Assembly: GCF_901709675.1 (NCBI RefSeq)
Contig: NC_051088.1
Coordinates: 13,929,693-13,993,692 of the forward strand
DNA length: 64,000 nt
Direction: 5' to 3'
Source of the DNA: Syngnathus acus
Lineage: Eukaryota; Chordata; Actinopteri; Syngnathiformes; Syngnathidae
The position numbers were made by a program, and so were the translations under genes. Each line of letters opens with the position of its first letter. Position 1 is the stretch's first letter. The notes under the pieces were generated by a model. That model did not search any database. It saw only the letters and a program-made list of their open reading frames with translations, and had not been told where the DNA came from. This document shows positions 10,956 to 21,580 of the stretch, in pieces.

Positions 10956-13900
10956 TCAGTTGATGATGTTCAGTGTGTCCATGGTGGTCTTCCGCTCCTC
11001 CTTGAAGCTGGCCGACTCCCCGCCACTGTACGCAAGCTGGTACTGCTGCAGAATGGTGGCGATGACGTGATGATCAAACTGCCTGGCGTCATCCAGAGGT
11101 GTGTTCCCCCATCTGCCAATGAGCACCATGCCAGAAGACCAAAAATCTTTGGGTGATGGCTTTTATTGAATATTACACCAATGAATGCACAGTACATTGT
11201 AAATTGCATCTACCTGTCTTTGATGTAAGGATTCACTTTACATTCATCAGTGAGGAAGATCACAGCTTCTATGTGACCTAGAAGAAGAAGGTTTGTGGAA
11301 GTGTCAGATAAGAGACTAGTTAAGGGGTGTACCCTGCGCAGACTAGTAAGCTGTTAGTTACCCTTGACCTGAGGGCAAGTAGTATAGAAAATGGATGGAT
11401 AGACTAAAAGTGAGCCACCTTCTGAGGCAGCAACGTGGAGCGCTGTTCGAGAGTCGTAGTCTCTCTGATTCATGTCCAAAGTAGAAAGAGCAAACCTGCA
11501 GGTCAAGAAGAGATGGGACACAAACACTGACTTTGTTTGCCAGGAAAAACTCAATAGAAAGCTTATTTTAGGTCAAGCTGAAATTGAGAAACAAAACAAA
11601 ACACATTTTTATTCCTGAAATAAAACGGTTCCAAAACGTTTTGGGTTTTTTTTGGAAGGGAAAATTAAGAACCCTTCTGGTACCTCCTTAGAGCAGAGAC
11701 ATCGCCGCTGTAGGCCGCAAACATCAAGTTTACAATGGACTGGTTCTAAAGGATGGACAGGGAAATGAAGATGAAGACGTTTTGATCTTGAGACCAGATG
11801 CAACCTGGCTGCGAACTCACCGGCTCGTCACCTAAGCCTTTTCTGGGGTCGTGCTTCTTGGTGAAATGTCTCAGGTTGTCGTAATTGTGGAAGTTAAAAT
11901 AAGACACTAGCTCCTTACGAAACAAATATTTGAATCAATCACTTTTTTTGAGGACCATCGATAAATCTGCAATGTACCTGGCAGAAATGAATGCCTCGCA
12001 CGCTGTTCCCCAGACGATCCAACGAGGGAGACCAACACATCATACCCATGACATTGGGGACCACCAGGAGCACGGCACCCGAAACCCCAGATTTAGCGGG
12101 CAAGCCCACCTGCAAAGAACAACAAACAAGCCCCATCTATGGAAAAGAAACAACTCTTGTGGGTGAGCCCTTTGAAAGAGAGTCTCACATGGAAGGCAAA
12201 CTGTCCGGAGAAGTCGTACATCCCGCAGGAATGCATGAGACTCAGCGTGTTCCGAACCGCATCTGTACTCAGCACGCGCTCGCCAGTGATTGGACAAATG
12301 CCGCCGTTGGCCAGCGTGGCCGCCATGACGCTGCCCGACTCGCACGTCATCTCGATGGAGCACAGCTGGGATGCAAAGAACTCATACAGTATGTATCGGT
12401 CCATTGAGACTTAGCTCTTCAAAATCAATACATTTGATTTAATATGGCAACAGTCACTACAGAGTCGGAAATACGTTCACCTGAAAGTAGAAGTCGAGGG
12501 CATCAATCATGTCAGCGTTCTCGGGAAAGCACTACAAGTATAAAAAAAATTAGTATTTCATTTGGAAATAAAAGCAACAAACTTAGCAAACTTACCTTTT
12601 TTTCCTTGAGGTAATAACCAATTGCATAATTCCGATCGCCCGTCACCCGTTCTGATTGGAACCTGTGAGCACATTACAGCGATAATAATAATGATAATTA
12701 ATAATTTTAATAATAATAAAATGCTAGCAGGTACTCCTAATACTCACGTTGCATTGCTGAAGCCAACATACTCTGATCCCGCTGTACGCTTCAAAAAGTC
12801 CATTACCTGCAAACGATGTGAGCAGATGCCATTGCGGGAAGTGGAAACACAGTGAATGAAACTAAAAACACTTTGCTCACATAGTCGAATCTCTCTGCTG
12901 TCTTGGAATCAGGCTGTAAAGAAACAAACAAAAAAAGACAAACGTAAAAACTTTATGTTCTAGTGGAGTGTTTCCCAACCTTTTTTCATTCACGGCACAC
13001 CTTTTCATTGGAAAAAAATCTCGAGGCACACCACCAACAAAAATCTGTTAAGTGTTACACCAGCTTCTATATTAAAATCAGTTATATTACAACAAAAGAC
13101 GTAAAGTTCTATTCCTATATATGTATGGAGAGTCGAATAATTGAATAAAAATAAATACAAAATATTCTTTAAATTGTATTTCTTTTGTAAATGAAAGTGA
13201 CAGTTTTTGAAAATATATTAATTAAATAATAATTGCACAATAAATGCACATTTATGTACAGTCTCACACCTGGGATTGAACCAAGTTCTTACCAAGCAAG
13301 AGCCCGTGTCATTATGCAGTCGCTATTTTGACCTGGAAGCCTGTGGTCGTCTGCACTGTTTTGTACTAGTGATGTGCATTCCAGTTCTTAAGTGAACTGA
13401 ATCTTTAGAATCGGGGCCGCATTCCAACATGTTTTCCAAGAGTCCCTCGTTAAGTGCACCTGCGTGAAAAGTTTTTGGTCATTTTCACGTTCTACAGAGC
13501 TAAAACTTTTCACGCAGGTGCACTTAACGAGGGAATCACACGGACACTCCATTAGGTACACCGCCATTTTCAAGTGTACCTAATAACAGGCCACTTTATT
13601 AGGGAAATATCATGATCAAAGGTCACAGGTGTCAAGCTCTAGTCCTCGGGGCCGCATTCCAACATGTTTTCAAAGAGTCCCTCGTTAAGTGCACCTGCGT
13701 GAAAAGTTTTTGGTCATTTTCACGTTCTACAGAGCTAAAACTTTTCACGCAGGTGCACTTAACGAGGGAATCACACGGACACTCCATTAGGTACACCGCC
13801 ATTTTCAAGTGTACCTAATAACAGGCCACTTTATTAGGGAAATATCATGGTCAAAGGTCACAGGTGTCAAGCTCTAGTCCTCGGGGCCGCATTCCAACAT

Positions 13901-16900
13901 GTTTTCCAAGAGTCCCTCGTTAAGTGCACCTGCGTGAAAAGTTTTGGGTCATTTTCACGTTCTACAGAGCTAAAACTTTTCACGCAGGTGCACTTAACGA
14001 GGGAATCACACGGACACTCCATTAGGTACACCGCCATTTTCAAGTGTACCTAATAACAGGCCACTTTATTAGGGAAATATGGTCGAAATAGCCGACTGGT
14101 TGGTGATACGGGCTCTCGCTCGGAAAGAACTTAGTTCGAGCCCAGGTGTGAGCATATACCTGAATGAGTTTTTAGAATTGGACCCTCGCTGCGTACGCAT
14201 ATGCCATCAAATGCAAGTATTTATGTGTAAATACATAAGGTGGCCCGCCCCTAACCCTAGCTTTAAACCCTACTTTGGAACCCTAACTCTCTTCACCCTG
14301 CCCCTTACACTACTGGATTCCACCCCGCCCCCTAGTTAGTGGGCGTGATCCATTGGTTTGCTCCGCCAACTTGGGGGCGGGGCCACCTTATGTATTTACA
14401 CATAAATACTTGCATTTGTTTGCATATGCAGCGAGATTCCAATTCTAAAAGCACATTCAGGTATATGTCCACACCTAGGATCGAACCAAGTTCTTTCTGA
14501 GCGAGAGCCCGTGGCACTAACGAGTCAGCTATTTCGACCTGGCAGTTCCTGGCCGTCTGCACTCTTTTGTACTCGTGCATTCCAGTTCTTTTAAGAACTA
14601 AATCTTTAGAATCGGTTCACTCAAACATTTTTGTTCAAAAGAATCGTTCACCGAATCGTTCGCTACACTTTCTTATTTATTTATTCTTTATTTATTTTTT
14701 TACCTCGTGTAGTGTACCTGTTGAAGTGTCCATGAGGTGTACCTAATCACAGGCCACTTCATTAGGGGAAAAACTTAAGTGAAAGTGAAAAGTGCCACAC
14801 CCCTGGAAATGCAAATCACTCACTCACTGACTCGTTCACTCACAGATCCGTTCAGTTGGTGAACAGGAAATGCAATTCACGACTCGTTTGTGAAGGGGAA
14901 GTGACGTCATTTTCTTCTTCGTTCTGATTTACGAAGTGATTCGTTCACTCTCGTTCACTGAGACAAAATCGTTCTTTTGAACGAATCGTTCACTCACGAG
15001 CCAACACTAACAGCAACACACACATAAACTGAGTATGTGCCGATGCCACAACATGAAATCTCAAGATTCTCCGATTTGCCACGCATGCACGATTAGCAAG
15101 TGGCTGACCAGGCCTTGCGCTAACTGATCTGTGGTTTGGCGATCCTGTTTACAATGCGCTCGGTATTTAATGTTGGACAATTTCCCACGGCACAGCTGAA
15201 CATCTCTCACGGCACACCGCACACTGGTTGGAAAACACTGTTCTAGTGAAACAAAGATGTATAGCAGTCCTATAGATGGCAGTGTTTGCGTACTTTGACT
15301 GGTGACATGACGTCATAATTTTCACGTCATATTTATTAACTGCTGCCTGGTACACCTCAGTTAAATATTCAGTACATAGTGCATAAGTTAAACACATTTT
15401 TTCTACCTTATACAACCACTTAAATATACATAACTGACAAGGGCGCGACTGCTGTGGATGCTCCGATTGGTCTGCAGCACCACGCCCCCCCCCCCTCCCA
15501 CACAGACCTCACAACTGACCCAAAGTTAACTTTCGTCAGCTGTGAACGTTAAGCTAAATTCATCAAATGGTGGAACAAATACACGCAATGTTTTTCTGTG
15601 CCCACAGGTAAGTTTGTCGTCCATCAAGTTAAACGGTGACGTTCAAAGTCCAGCATCTGCAACAACTGACTGGCCAGAAGAGATTGTTGGGTGTTTGCTG
15701 ACTCTTTGCCAAGACAAATACAAATAAGATGGCTTTGCAGACAGTTTTTGGTTAAGAAATCTGTCTGATATGAACAACTAGGTCATCGGGTTCAATTGCA
15801 GCTTGCTTTTCAGAATTTTCAGGATGAAGACCACATTTAACTTATGCTATTCCTCACCAAAAACACCACCAGTGTCGTTTCTCTCCCTTCACTCATCTTG
15901 AAGCATTCTTGCTCGCTTTCTAAGCAACAGCCCCGCCCAATCCAGAGAAATGACCGGAACCTCACTGTATGACGTCATAATGTGAGGAGCTACTGCTTTA
16001 TTGCAGACTAAATACATGCCCAACCAGGCGTCTTACTTCCGGGTTAGAAAAATAGTCACCAAAATTACTCATGTTTCATAAGAAATCAGATCGCCATTGC
16101 ATCATATCAATGCCTGTAATTGAAAGTGTTAAATAGCACAGTAGAAGTTAAGGCCAGGGTACATTTTCTAAAAAAAAATAAAAAATAAAAAACCTAACCT
16201 ACTGGTGACAGGCATGCAGTGTTTACCTTTATTAAAGAACTGATAACGATAGCTCCAGCATTCACCATTGGATTGTGTGGTCTATCTGCACAACAAATGG
16301 CAGCATGTTATCAGTTCGTCCTCAAAGATTTACTTTGTAACCACTTATCACAAGATGTGTTGTAATGGGTCAGGATCTAGCAAAACAAAAGTTGTATGAC
16401 CTGGTTTAATTTTTTTTTTTGGGAGGGGGGGGTTGTACTGTTTGGTAGTAAATTTTAGAGCGTGTTTACATTGTCAGAAGTTGTCAGGGAATACAGACTA
16501 ATGTTGCATAGTTTTTCCTCTGTAATATTTTAGATCATCAAACAAATATCAAAATCAGACAAAGATAATGTGAACAAATGAACAAATAAAAGGCAGTTTC
16601 TAGATGATGATTTATAACAAAAAAGCAAAATACTTGTACATTTGTCTGATGATCCTTGATATTAAATCTTGAAAATTATGCACAAAAAGTAAGAATTTGA
16701 CGAGATGGCAAATACTCTCCACGGTGGAAACCAGCGCCAGATGGTGCCCTAAACTGAATATGGTTGCATATACAGCTTCAGTTTTTCAAGTAAAAAAGAA
16801 TAATGAGCATAACATCTGGTTTACCCTCCTTATTCAGCGACAGTTTGTTGAACCCGAATCCACTGGGCTCTTTGCCCACAAACCGGTGGACGTGTTCGCT

Positions 16901-17782
16901 GCCCAGTTCATGTACAGCAATGGCATACTCCAGTGGCTTGACACACGACTGTAGACAGAAGGGAACCTTGGTGTCACCCACTGAGTGCCTGTACACGGAA
17001 GAATTAAGCATGTGCTGAATAATTTTCAAATAGAATCATGTATTTGATGAAAGAAGATGGTTACCTTTGTCCATCGATGGTACACAGAGATGCTCCCCAA
17101 AGGTCAGGGCTGAATTTTGCAAGTTGAGGAATATAATTAGCGACCTGTGTGAAGACATAAGCAATGACGCGCATCCTTCCTGTTAGCTAGCATGTTAGCT
17201 ACATTAGATACACATGTACAATTTTCTTAATGATAGCTGTACTAAAAATTTCATCTATTACTTACTTGTCCTCCATCTTGACGCTGTGCACTGTCATACA
17301 TTTCATTGATCTTCTGAGTGAACACTTGAAAGTCTGGGATGATGAACATTTTTCGGAAAGCCTTAGTCAGCAGCATAATGTTGTTACCCACACACCTGCA
17401 GAAGTATTAGAGAGTTGAAGTTAAAAAAAAAACACAGAAAGAAAGAATTGCGCCAATCATATTTAATATTTTTTTTCAATCAGAGATGCAACTAAAATTT
17501 CCCATGGCTAATTACAAATCTGCCCTGATTTTTTAAAATTGGGTTGTCAAAATATCATTACTAATAACAAAACAATAATAGAATATGCCAGTATTTTATG
17601 TTATATGTTAATATATGTTTATGTTTAATACTTATGAATTATGGGTTAGGTTCACCATCAAGTTGATTTTACAACACATGGTAAAATCTATATTTCAAAC
17701 GCTTCCAAACCTGAGCTGCTAGAAAATGTAAAGACATTTAAAAAACGAACACACAATAAAGCACATAAAACCAGTTTGTCTC

Positions 17783-17846
<64 letters not shown>

Positions 17847-18390
17847 CCATTTGTTGGGAAGCAATCTGTTAGCACATGGAAGTGTTGAGCGTGGTTACGT
17901 AATGGATCTCAGCCTTTCCTTGAGGCCCTTGAGCATGTGAAAAGTTTCTGGTGAGACCTGTCGCCTCGAAACGCCTGTCTCTGTCAGTCTCTGCTCCTCA
18001 AATATCACAAGCGCCAAAGCATTTCCTAAATATCACCTTCAAAACGTAGAAAGCCCAGCAACTTTACTCATCCTTTCATATTCTCGGAATGACCGACGGG
18101 TTCAAAGTGATAGAAGCACGTGAGCGCATTGCAGTAGAGCCAAGACACTTTAAATACCTTCTAAAGAACGTTTTGTCCATCATGGCTGGTTCCAGGGAGT
18201 CAAGTGTGAACTTGCGAATCTGACGCATGCAGTCACGTAGTCGAGGGTCAGAGGTCCACAGACCTGTTTTTCGCAAAGCCTGGACAGACCAAAAAAGAAG
18301 AGTTGTCTGGTTATATGTGTTACATATACATACAGAAATATCATCATTATTTATTTATGTATGTATGTATGTATGTATGTATTTATGTAT

Positions 18391-18481
<91 letters not shown>

Positions 18482-19944
18482 TAGTGTGCCGTGAGATTCG
18501 CTCAGCTGGCATAGCATGAGTGGAGGGGTCAAGGGGCATTAGTCGTCATGGATGGCAAAAAAGGAAATTTCAGGAGGTGGGGGAATGGGATGGAAGGTCA
18601 AAATGTCAAAAGAATGACTTTGTAGAACATTGCATTTTTTTAGTTAGCTAGTTTTGTGTTTCTAAATACTAAAATAACAATTCAATGATATGTGACATGA
18701 TTTTAATAAAATGGCAAAATATGAATATTTTTTCCATGGTTTAAGATTATATGAAGTCACACAATTTATTTATTCACATTATCATCTCAGCTGTTCCTCG
18801 ACTGTGTAAACTCTTGCAGCAACAGATTTTATACAAAAGAACAAGAACAAACGTGCGTCTTTGCAACCACTGATGCCAATTGTTTGCTGTCTGTGCGCAA
18901 TCTCACCTAGTTGAACTGACTAATTCGACTTGCATCACTTCTACAAACACATCCAGTCATCCGAAGAGCGCGAGCAAACCAACTGTGTACATAAGGGTCT
19001 CTTCTCCAAGGTACCCAGAATGTTCCATTAAGGAAGAAAGTCGACACAAAGTTCACCAGATCTGATTTTACATAATGTGATCAATAAATGAAAGGAATAC
19101 ACAAAAACATCACATTGTCCAACTGGACACTTTGGAAAAATACTTTTAAAAGTTCTTTCAGTATAATGAGAAATTAGCTCAATCCATTTGGCTGTGGTGT
19201 CCTTTACCAGCGTGTCAACGCCACTATATCTATCACAAGAAAAAAAAAAAAAAAAAAACTTAGACACCACATGACTTTTGGCTGAACTGCAGATGTATTT
19301 TTATACTGGGCTGTTGAATGTCTCCTGAAGTTAGTTGGCACACATGTCAGAGGTGTGTTTAGGAAACACAAGTGGCAGCAGGGGAACATGTGCTTGTGTA
19401 CATTAACAGAATGTCCGTGACGGAAAAGTCAAACCAATGTGACACAGGCGATGTGTGGTTGCTGTTTACTCACTGATATGAACTGCGACAGGGGGATCAT
19501 CTCCCTACCGTCGGTGATGGTGTAGAAAAGAAGGTCCTCCATACTGGACATCAACCTATTTACACAAAACAAATTACACAGTGACATATACAGTACACCC
19601 TGAACAGTATGAGCATGAAAAGCATGGCCTATTGTAATATATATAGATACTGTATAGTATATGACTTTTCCAGATGGTGAAATTACTTTCACCAAAAAGT
19701 GTTCATTTATAACAACAGAAGTGTGGCCTGTGATGACCTACTTGGTATGTCCTGGGTCCACATCAGGACCGGTGTGCTGATGAAGGGCTCTGTGGGTGTG
19801 CGGTGATGCCGTGACCCGACAGGGCAGAAAAACAGCTTGCTGCGTCTTGGACAAAATACTGCTGTCAGCTCCAACTCTGGTGGTGAGTCCGGCATTTTTA
19901 AATAGTTGGAAGTTGGCTGTCCTCAGAGCTTTCAGACAATGCAT
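10956..19944 (-). CDS. gls2: Glutaminase 2 (liver-type, mitochondrial)
   Basis: Hydrolyses glutamine to glutamate and ammonia in mitochondria. Eighteen coding exons (5' to 3'): 19742-19944, 19474-19555, 18158-18279, 17266-17395, 17065-17144, 16825-16988, 16227-16285, 12881-12913, 12748-12806, 12596-12662, 12481-12531, 12189-12365, 11978-12109, 11821-11913, 11684-11745, 11419-11495, 11214-11277, 10956-11112. They sum to 1812 nt, 603 aa; human GLS2 is about 602. All junctions are in phase. Visible: basic N-terminal presequence, the YIPQLAKF substrate loop, the catalytic Ser-Lys pair in [28 protein letters not shown], and two C-terminal ankyrin repeats ([23 protein letters not shown]). The N-terminus (MHCLKAL, then EDLLFYTI) fits GLS2 better than GLS. 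The 3.3-kb intron between exons 7 and 8 holds a large transposon insertion. Divergent from col2a1, convergent with spryd4. Confidence 0.96.
13263..13411. repeat. tRNA-derived SINE-like fragment, cut by the 235-bp array
   Basis: About 150 bp closely resembles 14468-14617 in the same orientation, including the tRNA-like segment (complemented B box within TTGAACCA) and the tail GCATTCCAGTTCTT...CTTTAGAATCGG. After that word the two copies diverge abruptly: this one enters the tandem array, the other continues with TTCACTCAAACA. This suggests that the array was inserted or amplified here. Confidence 0.6.
13412..14080. repeat. Tandem array, about 2.85 copies of a 235-bp unit with perfect hairpin arms
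   Basis: The word CGGGGCCGC begins at 13412, 13647 and 13882, an exact 235-bp period; the copies differ at only a few bases. Each unit holds a perfect 33-bp inverted repeat (first unit: arms 13443-13475 and 13502-13534, 26-nt loop) and a second 11-bp one (13551-13561 with 13574-13584: ATTAGGTACAC/GTGTACCTAAT). The third copy ends early, at GGGAAATAT, where the next foldback begins. The near identity points to recent amplification. It lies in a gls2 intron and encodes nothing recognisable. Confidence 0.9.
14081..14539. repeat. 459-bp foldback element with tRNA-like sequences in both arms
   Basis: The left arm, 14081-14251, starts GGTCGAAATAG; the right arm, 14373-14539, is its reverse complement with scattered mismatches, ending TATTTCGACC. 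Each arm opens with a tRNA-like head: an A-box-like TAGCCGACTGG (14089-14099) and a B box GTTCGAGCC (14134-14142), which fits GWTCRANNC. The central 120 bp is unrelated and GC-rich. It looks like two SINE-type heads joined head to head, forming a long-stem MITE-like unit. Confidence 0.7.
17785..17842. repeat. (CT)n microsatellite
   Basis: About 29 uninterrupted CT dinucleotides lie in the gls2 intron between exons 3 and 4 (counting from the start codon). Reading in the gls2 direction it is a (GA)n tract. Confidence 0.95.
18355..18480. repeat. Compound microsatellite (ATGT)n-(TTAG)n
   Basis: A short ATGT run is followed from about 18391 by some 22 uninterrupted TTAG units, in the gls2 intron between exons 2 and 3. 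Directly after it, GTGTGCCGTGAGATT (from about 18484) matches the subterminal sequence of the hAT-like element described at 12966-15240, so the microsatellite abuts a fragment of the same family. Confidence 0.9.
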
Positions 19945-20397
19945 TGTGATAAGTAGGCCTTAATTCTTGATGATTGAAAGGAGTTGATTTCCCTCCCCCC
20001 TCCCATCAAGTGCTTGATCCAGACTACTGTACCCAGTGCACTGGGTTGTTCTAAGCAGCTGCTATTTCAACCGCATGCTGCTGTAAGGGGGCAGGGCCAC
20101 GCAGCGTGATGGTTGAGATGCCAGGGTAAATAATCAACAGCAGCTGCAGAGACTAAAGTGGATATACTTTGAGCTACCGTTCATTATCCGGATTGGTCAA
20201 ATATTATAGCAGCAGTTTTATCTACTGCAAAATACACATGAGGTTTGACAACAGACTAAAATGGCAAGTATTTTGAGTCATGATTACGCAATCTCAATTT
20301 TAGATGTGGGTTGCAAATATTTGCACGTATTCTATTTTGGTTTTGTAATCAGATGATCCATGTCTACACATCATTGTTCAATGAAAATCACCACACT

Positions 20398-20830
20398 AAG
20401 GTTATTATAGTTTACAAAAACTCATGAAATAAATTGAAAAAATTCACAAAATAAGATAAAAACTAAACGACGTGAAACTACATAGTAAGTCAATAAAAGT
20501 GACTAAAACTAGCTATAACTATTGCAAAAAAGGGCCTCTTTCTCAAGTTTGTCAATTAATTTAATACACGAGCATTCAAGTTTTATTATACGTATTTATT
20601 TTGATATTGCTGTACATCCGTAGCTACTGATTAAGGAAGGTCAACTGAATTGTAGCTAATACTTCAATTTATTACACAACACTGAGACCATTTTTTTTCT
20701 TGTTGTGCTCAACATACTATACTCCATATATAAAAAAACAAATAAAACCCATAAAAACATGCAAACCTTCTCTAAAAACTAATAAAAACTAACTGAATTA
20801 AATAAAAAAATCACGAAAATTGAGAACTAC
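20398..20830. repeat. AT-rich interspersed repeat (GTTATTATAG...AAAACTAAC type)
   Basis: It begins with GGTTATTATAGTTTAC and carries repeated AAAACTAA and AATAAAAACTAACT words through to about 20830. This resembles AT-rich repeat tails common in fish genomes. The class could not be determined. Confidence 0.35.
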
Positions 20831-21246
20831 CAATCATGAAAACTCTTATAACCCTCCAGCACTTCCCACCATTTAAAGTGCCATAGATTAACCCTGAAAA
20901 TGAAGTTCTTGAGTTCTTGTAGGCTTTTCCTGACTTCCTTCTTCTTCTTCCTAACTCTGACAGTGTTAATCACATATATGCCTTTGCAAAGGCACATTTT
21001 AACACACAGCTCTTGTAATGGGCATCATCATCATCATCATCATCATAAGTGTAGTGAGCAAGAAGTTTACTGCAGTGCTTGAGTGGTGCTGCTCAGATCC
21101 TGTAGTGACACCTCATGGTGAGATCACTTTACTGAACATTAATAAGTTCCTCCTCTAGGCAGCGCCCTCACTCCAGAAGCGCTCTCTGGGCTGGCTTCCT
21201 GAGAGGACACTTCACATTCATGTGTCTGAGACGCTTCCTCTAGTGC

Positions 21247-21580
21247 AGGGGTCACCAACCGTTTGGAAAGCGAACGCTACTTCTTGGATGTGAAGGGCTA
21301 CCAATTTGATCCACACTTTTGAAATAACAGATGTGCGCAAATGACCTGATGATATTATTAATAATTAATGTTATCTGTTTATGTGAAGACACTGATCATA
21401 ACGATTTTACACGAACAGATGAAAATTAATATGTATCACGTAATTTCTGTAAATCTGCAAGAAATTAAATTTTCAAATGATCACTTTTACAACATTCCTA
21501 GAAAATCACAATGTCCTGATGACCTGTTTTTAGAATAGGCCAAGGGGCTATGTAAGATTTAGGCCACAAGTAGCTTGATC
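21247..21580. mobile_element. Probable hAT-like transposon remnant
   Basis: CAGGGGTCACCAACC at 21247 is the standard form of a hAT terminus in vertebrate genomes, preceded by CTCTAGTG. The following sequence refers to TAGCTTGATCATAAG near 21570, as in such elements. No matching inverted right end with a CTCTAGTG duplication was found, so the copy looks truncated and the right limit is a guess. Confidence 0.35.

Larger units (their letters stand above)
12958..15248. mobile_element. Non-autonomous hAT-like element with 8-bp target-site duplication, in a gls2 intron
   Basis: The left end at 12966 reads GAGTGTTTCCCAACC; the right end, complemented from 15240, reads CAGTGTTTTCCAACC, a 15-bp near-match inverted terminus. 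Both ends are flanked by the identical octamer TTCTAGTG (12958-12965 and 15241-15248). An 8-bp duplication with central TA and CAGTG termini is the signature of hAT transposons, Buster type in particular. Subterminal CGGCACA words occur near both ends. No transposase frame is present, so it is non-autonomous. The 2275-bp body contains a tRNA-like fragment, a triple 235-bp array, a foldback and palindromic GAATCGTTCAC words, so it looks like a composite that gathered other repeats. Confidence 0.75.

Noticed and set aside
13612-14053. Two nearly identical 68-codon open frames (68 aa each) starting [16 protein letters not shown].
   Set aside because: They are translations of the 235-bp tandem repeat, including its hairpin arms; the identity reflects the DNA repeat, not selection on protein.
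14590-15000. Repeated GAATCGTTCAC/GTTCACTC words, superficially like a repeat-spacer array.
   Set aside because: Spacing is irregular, the words are partly palindromic, and this is a vertebrate genome; they are internal repeats of the hAT-like element.
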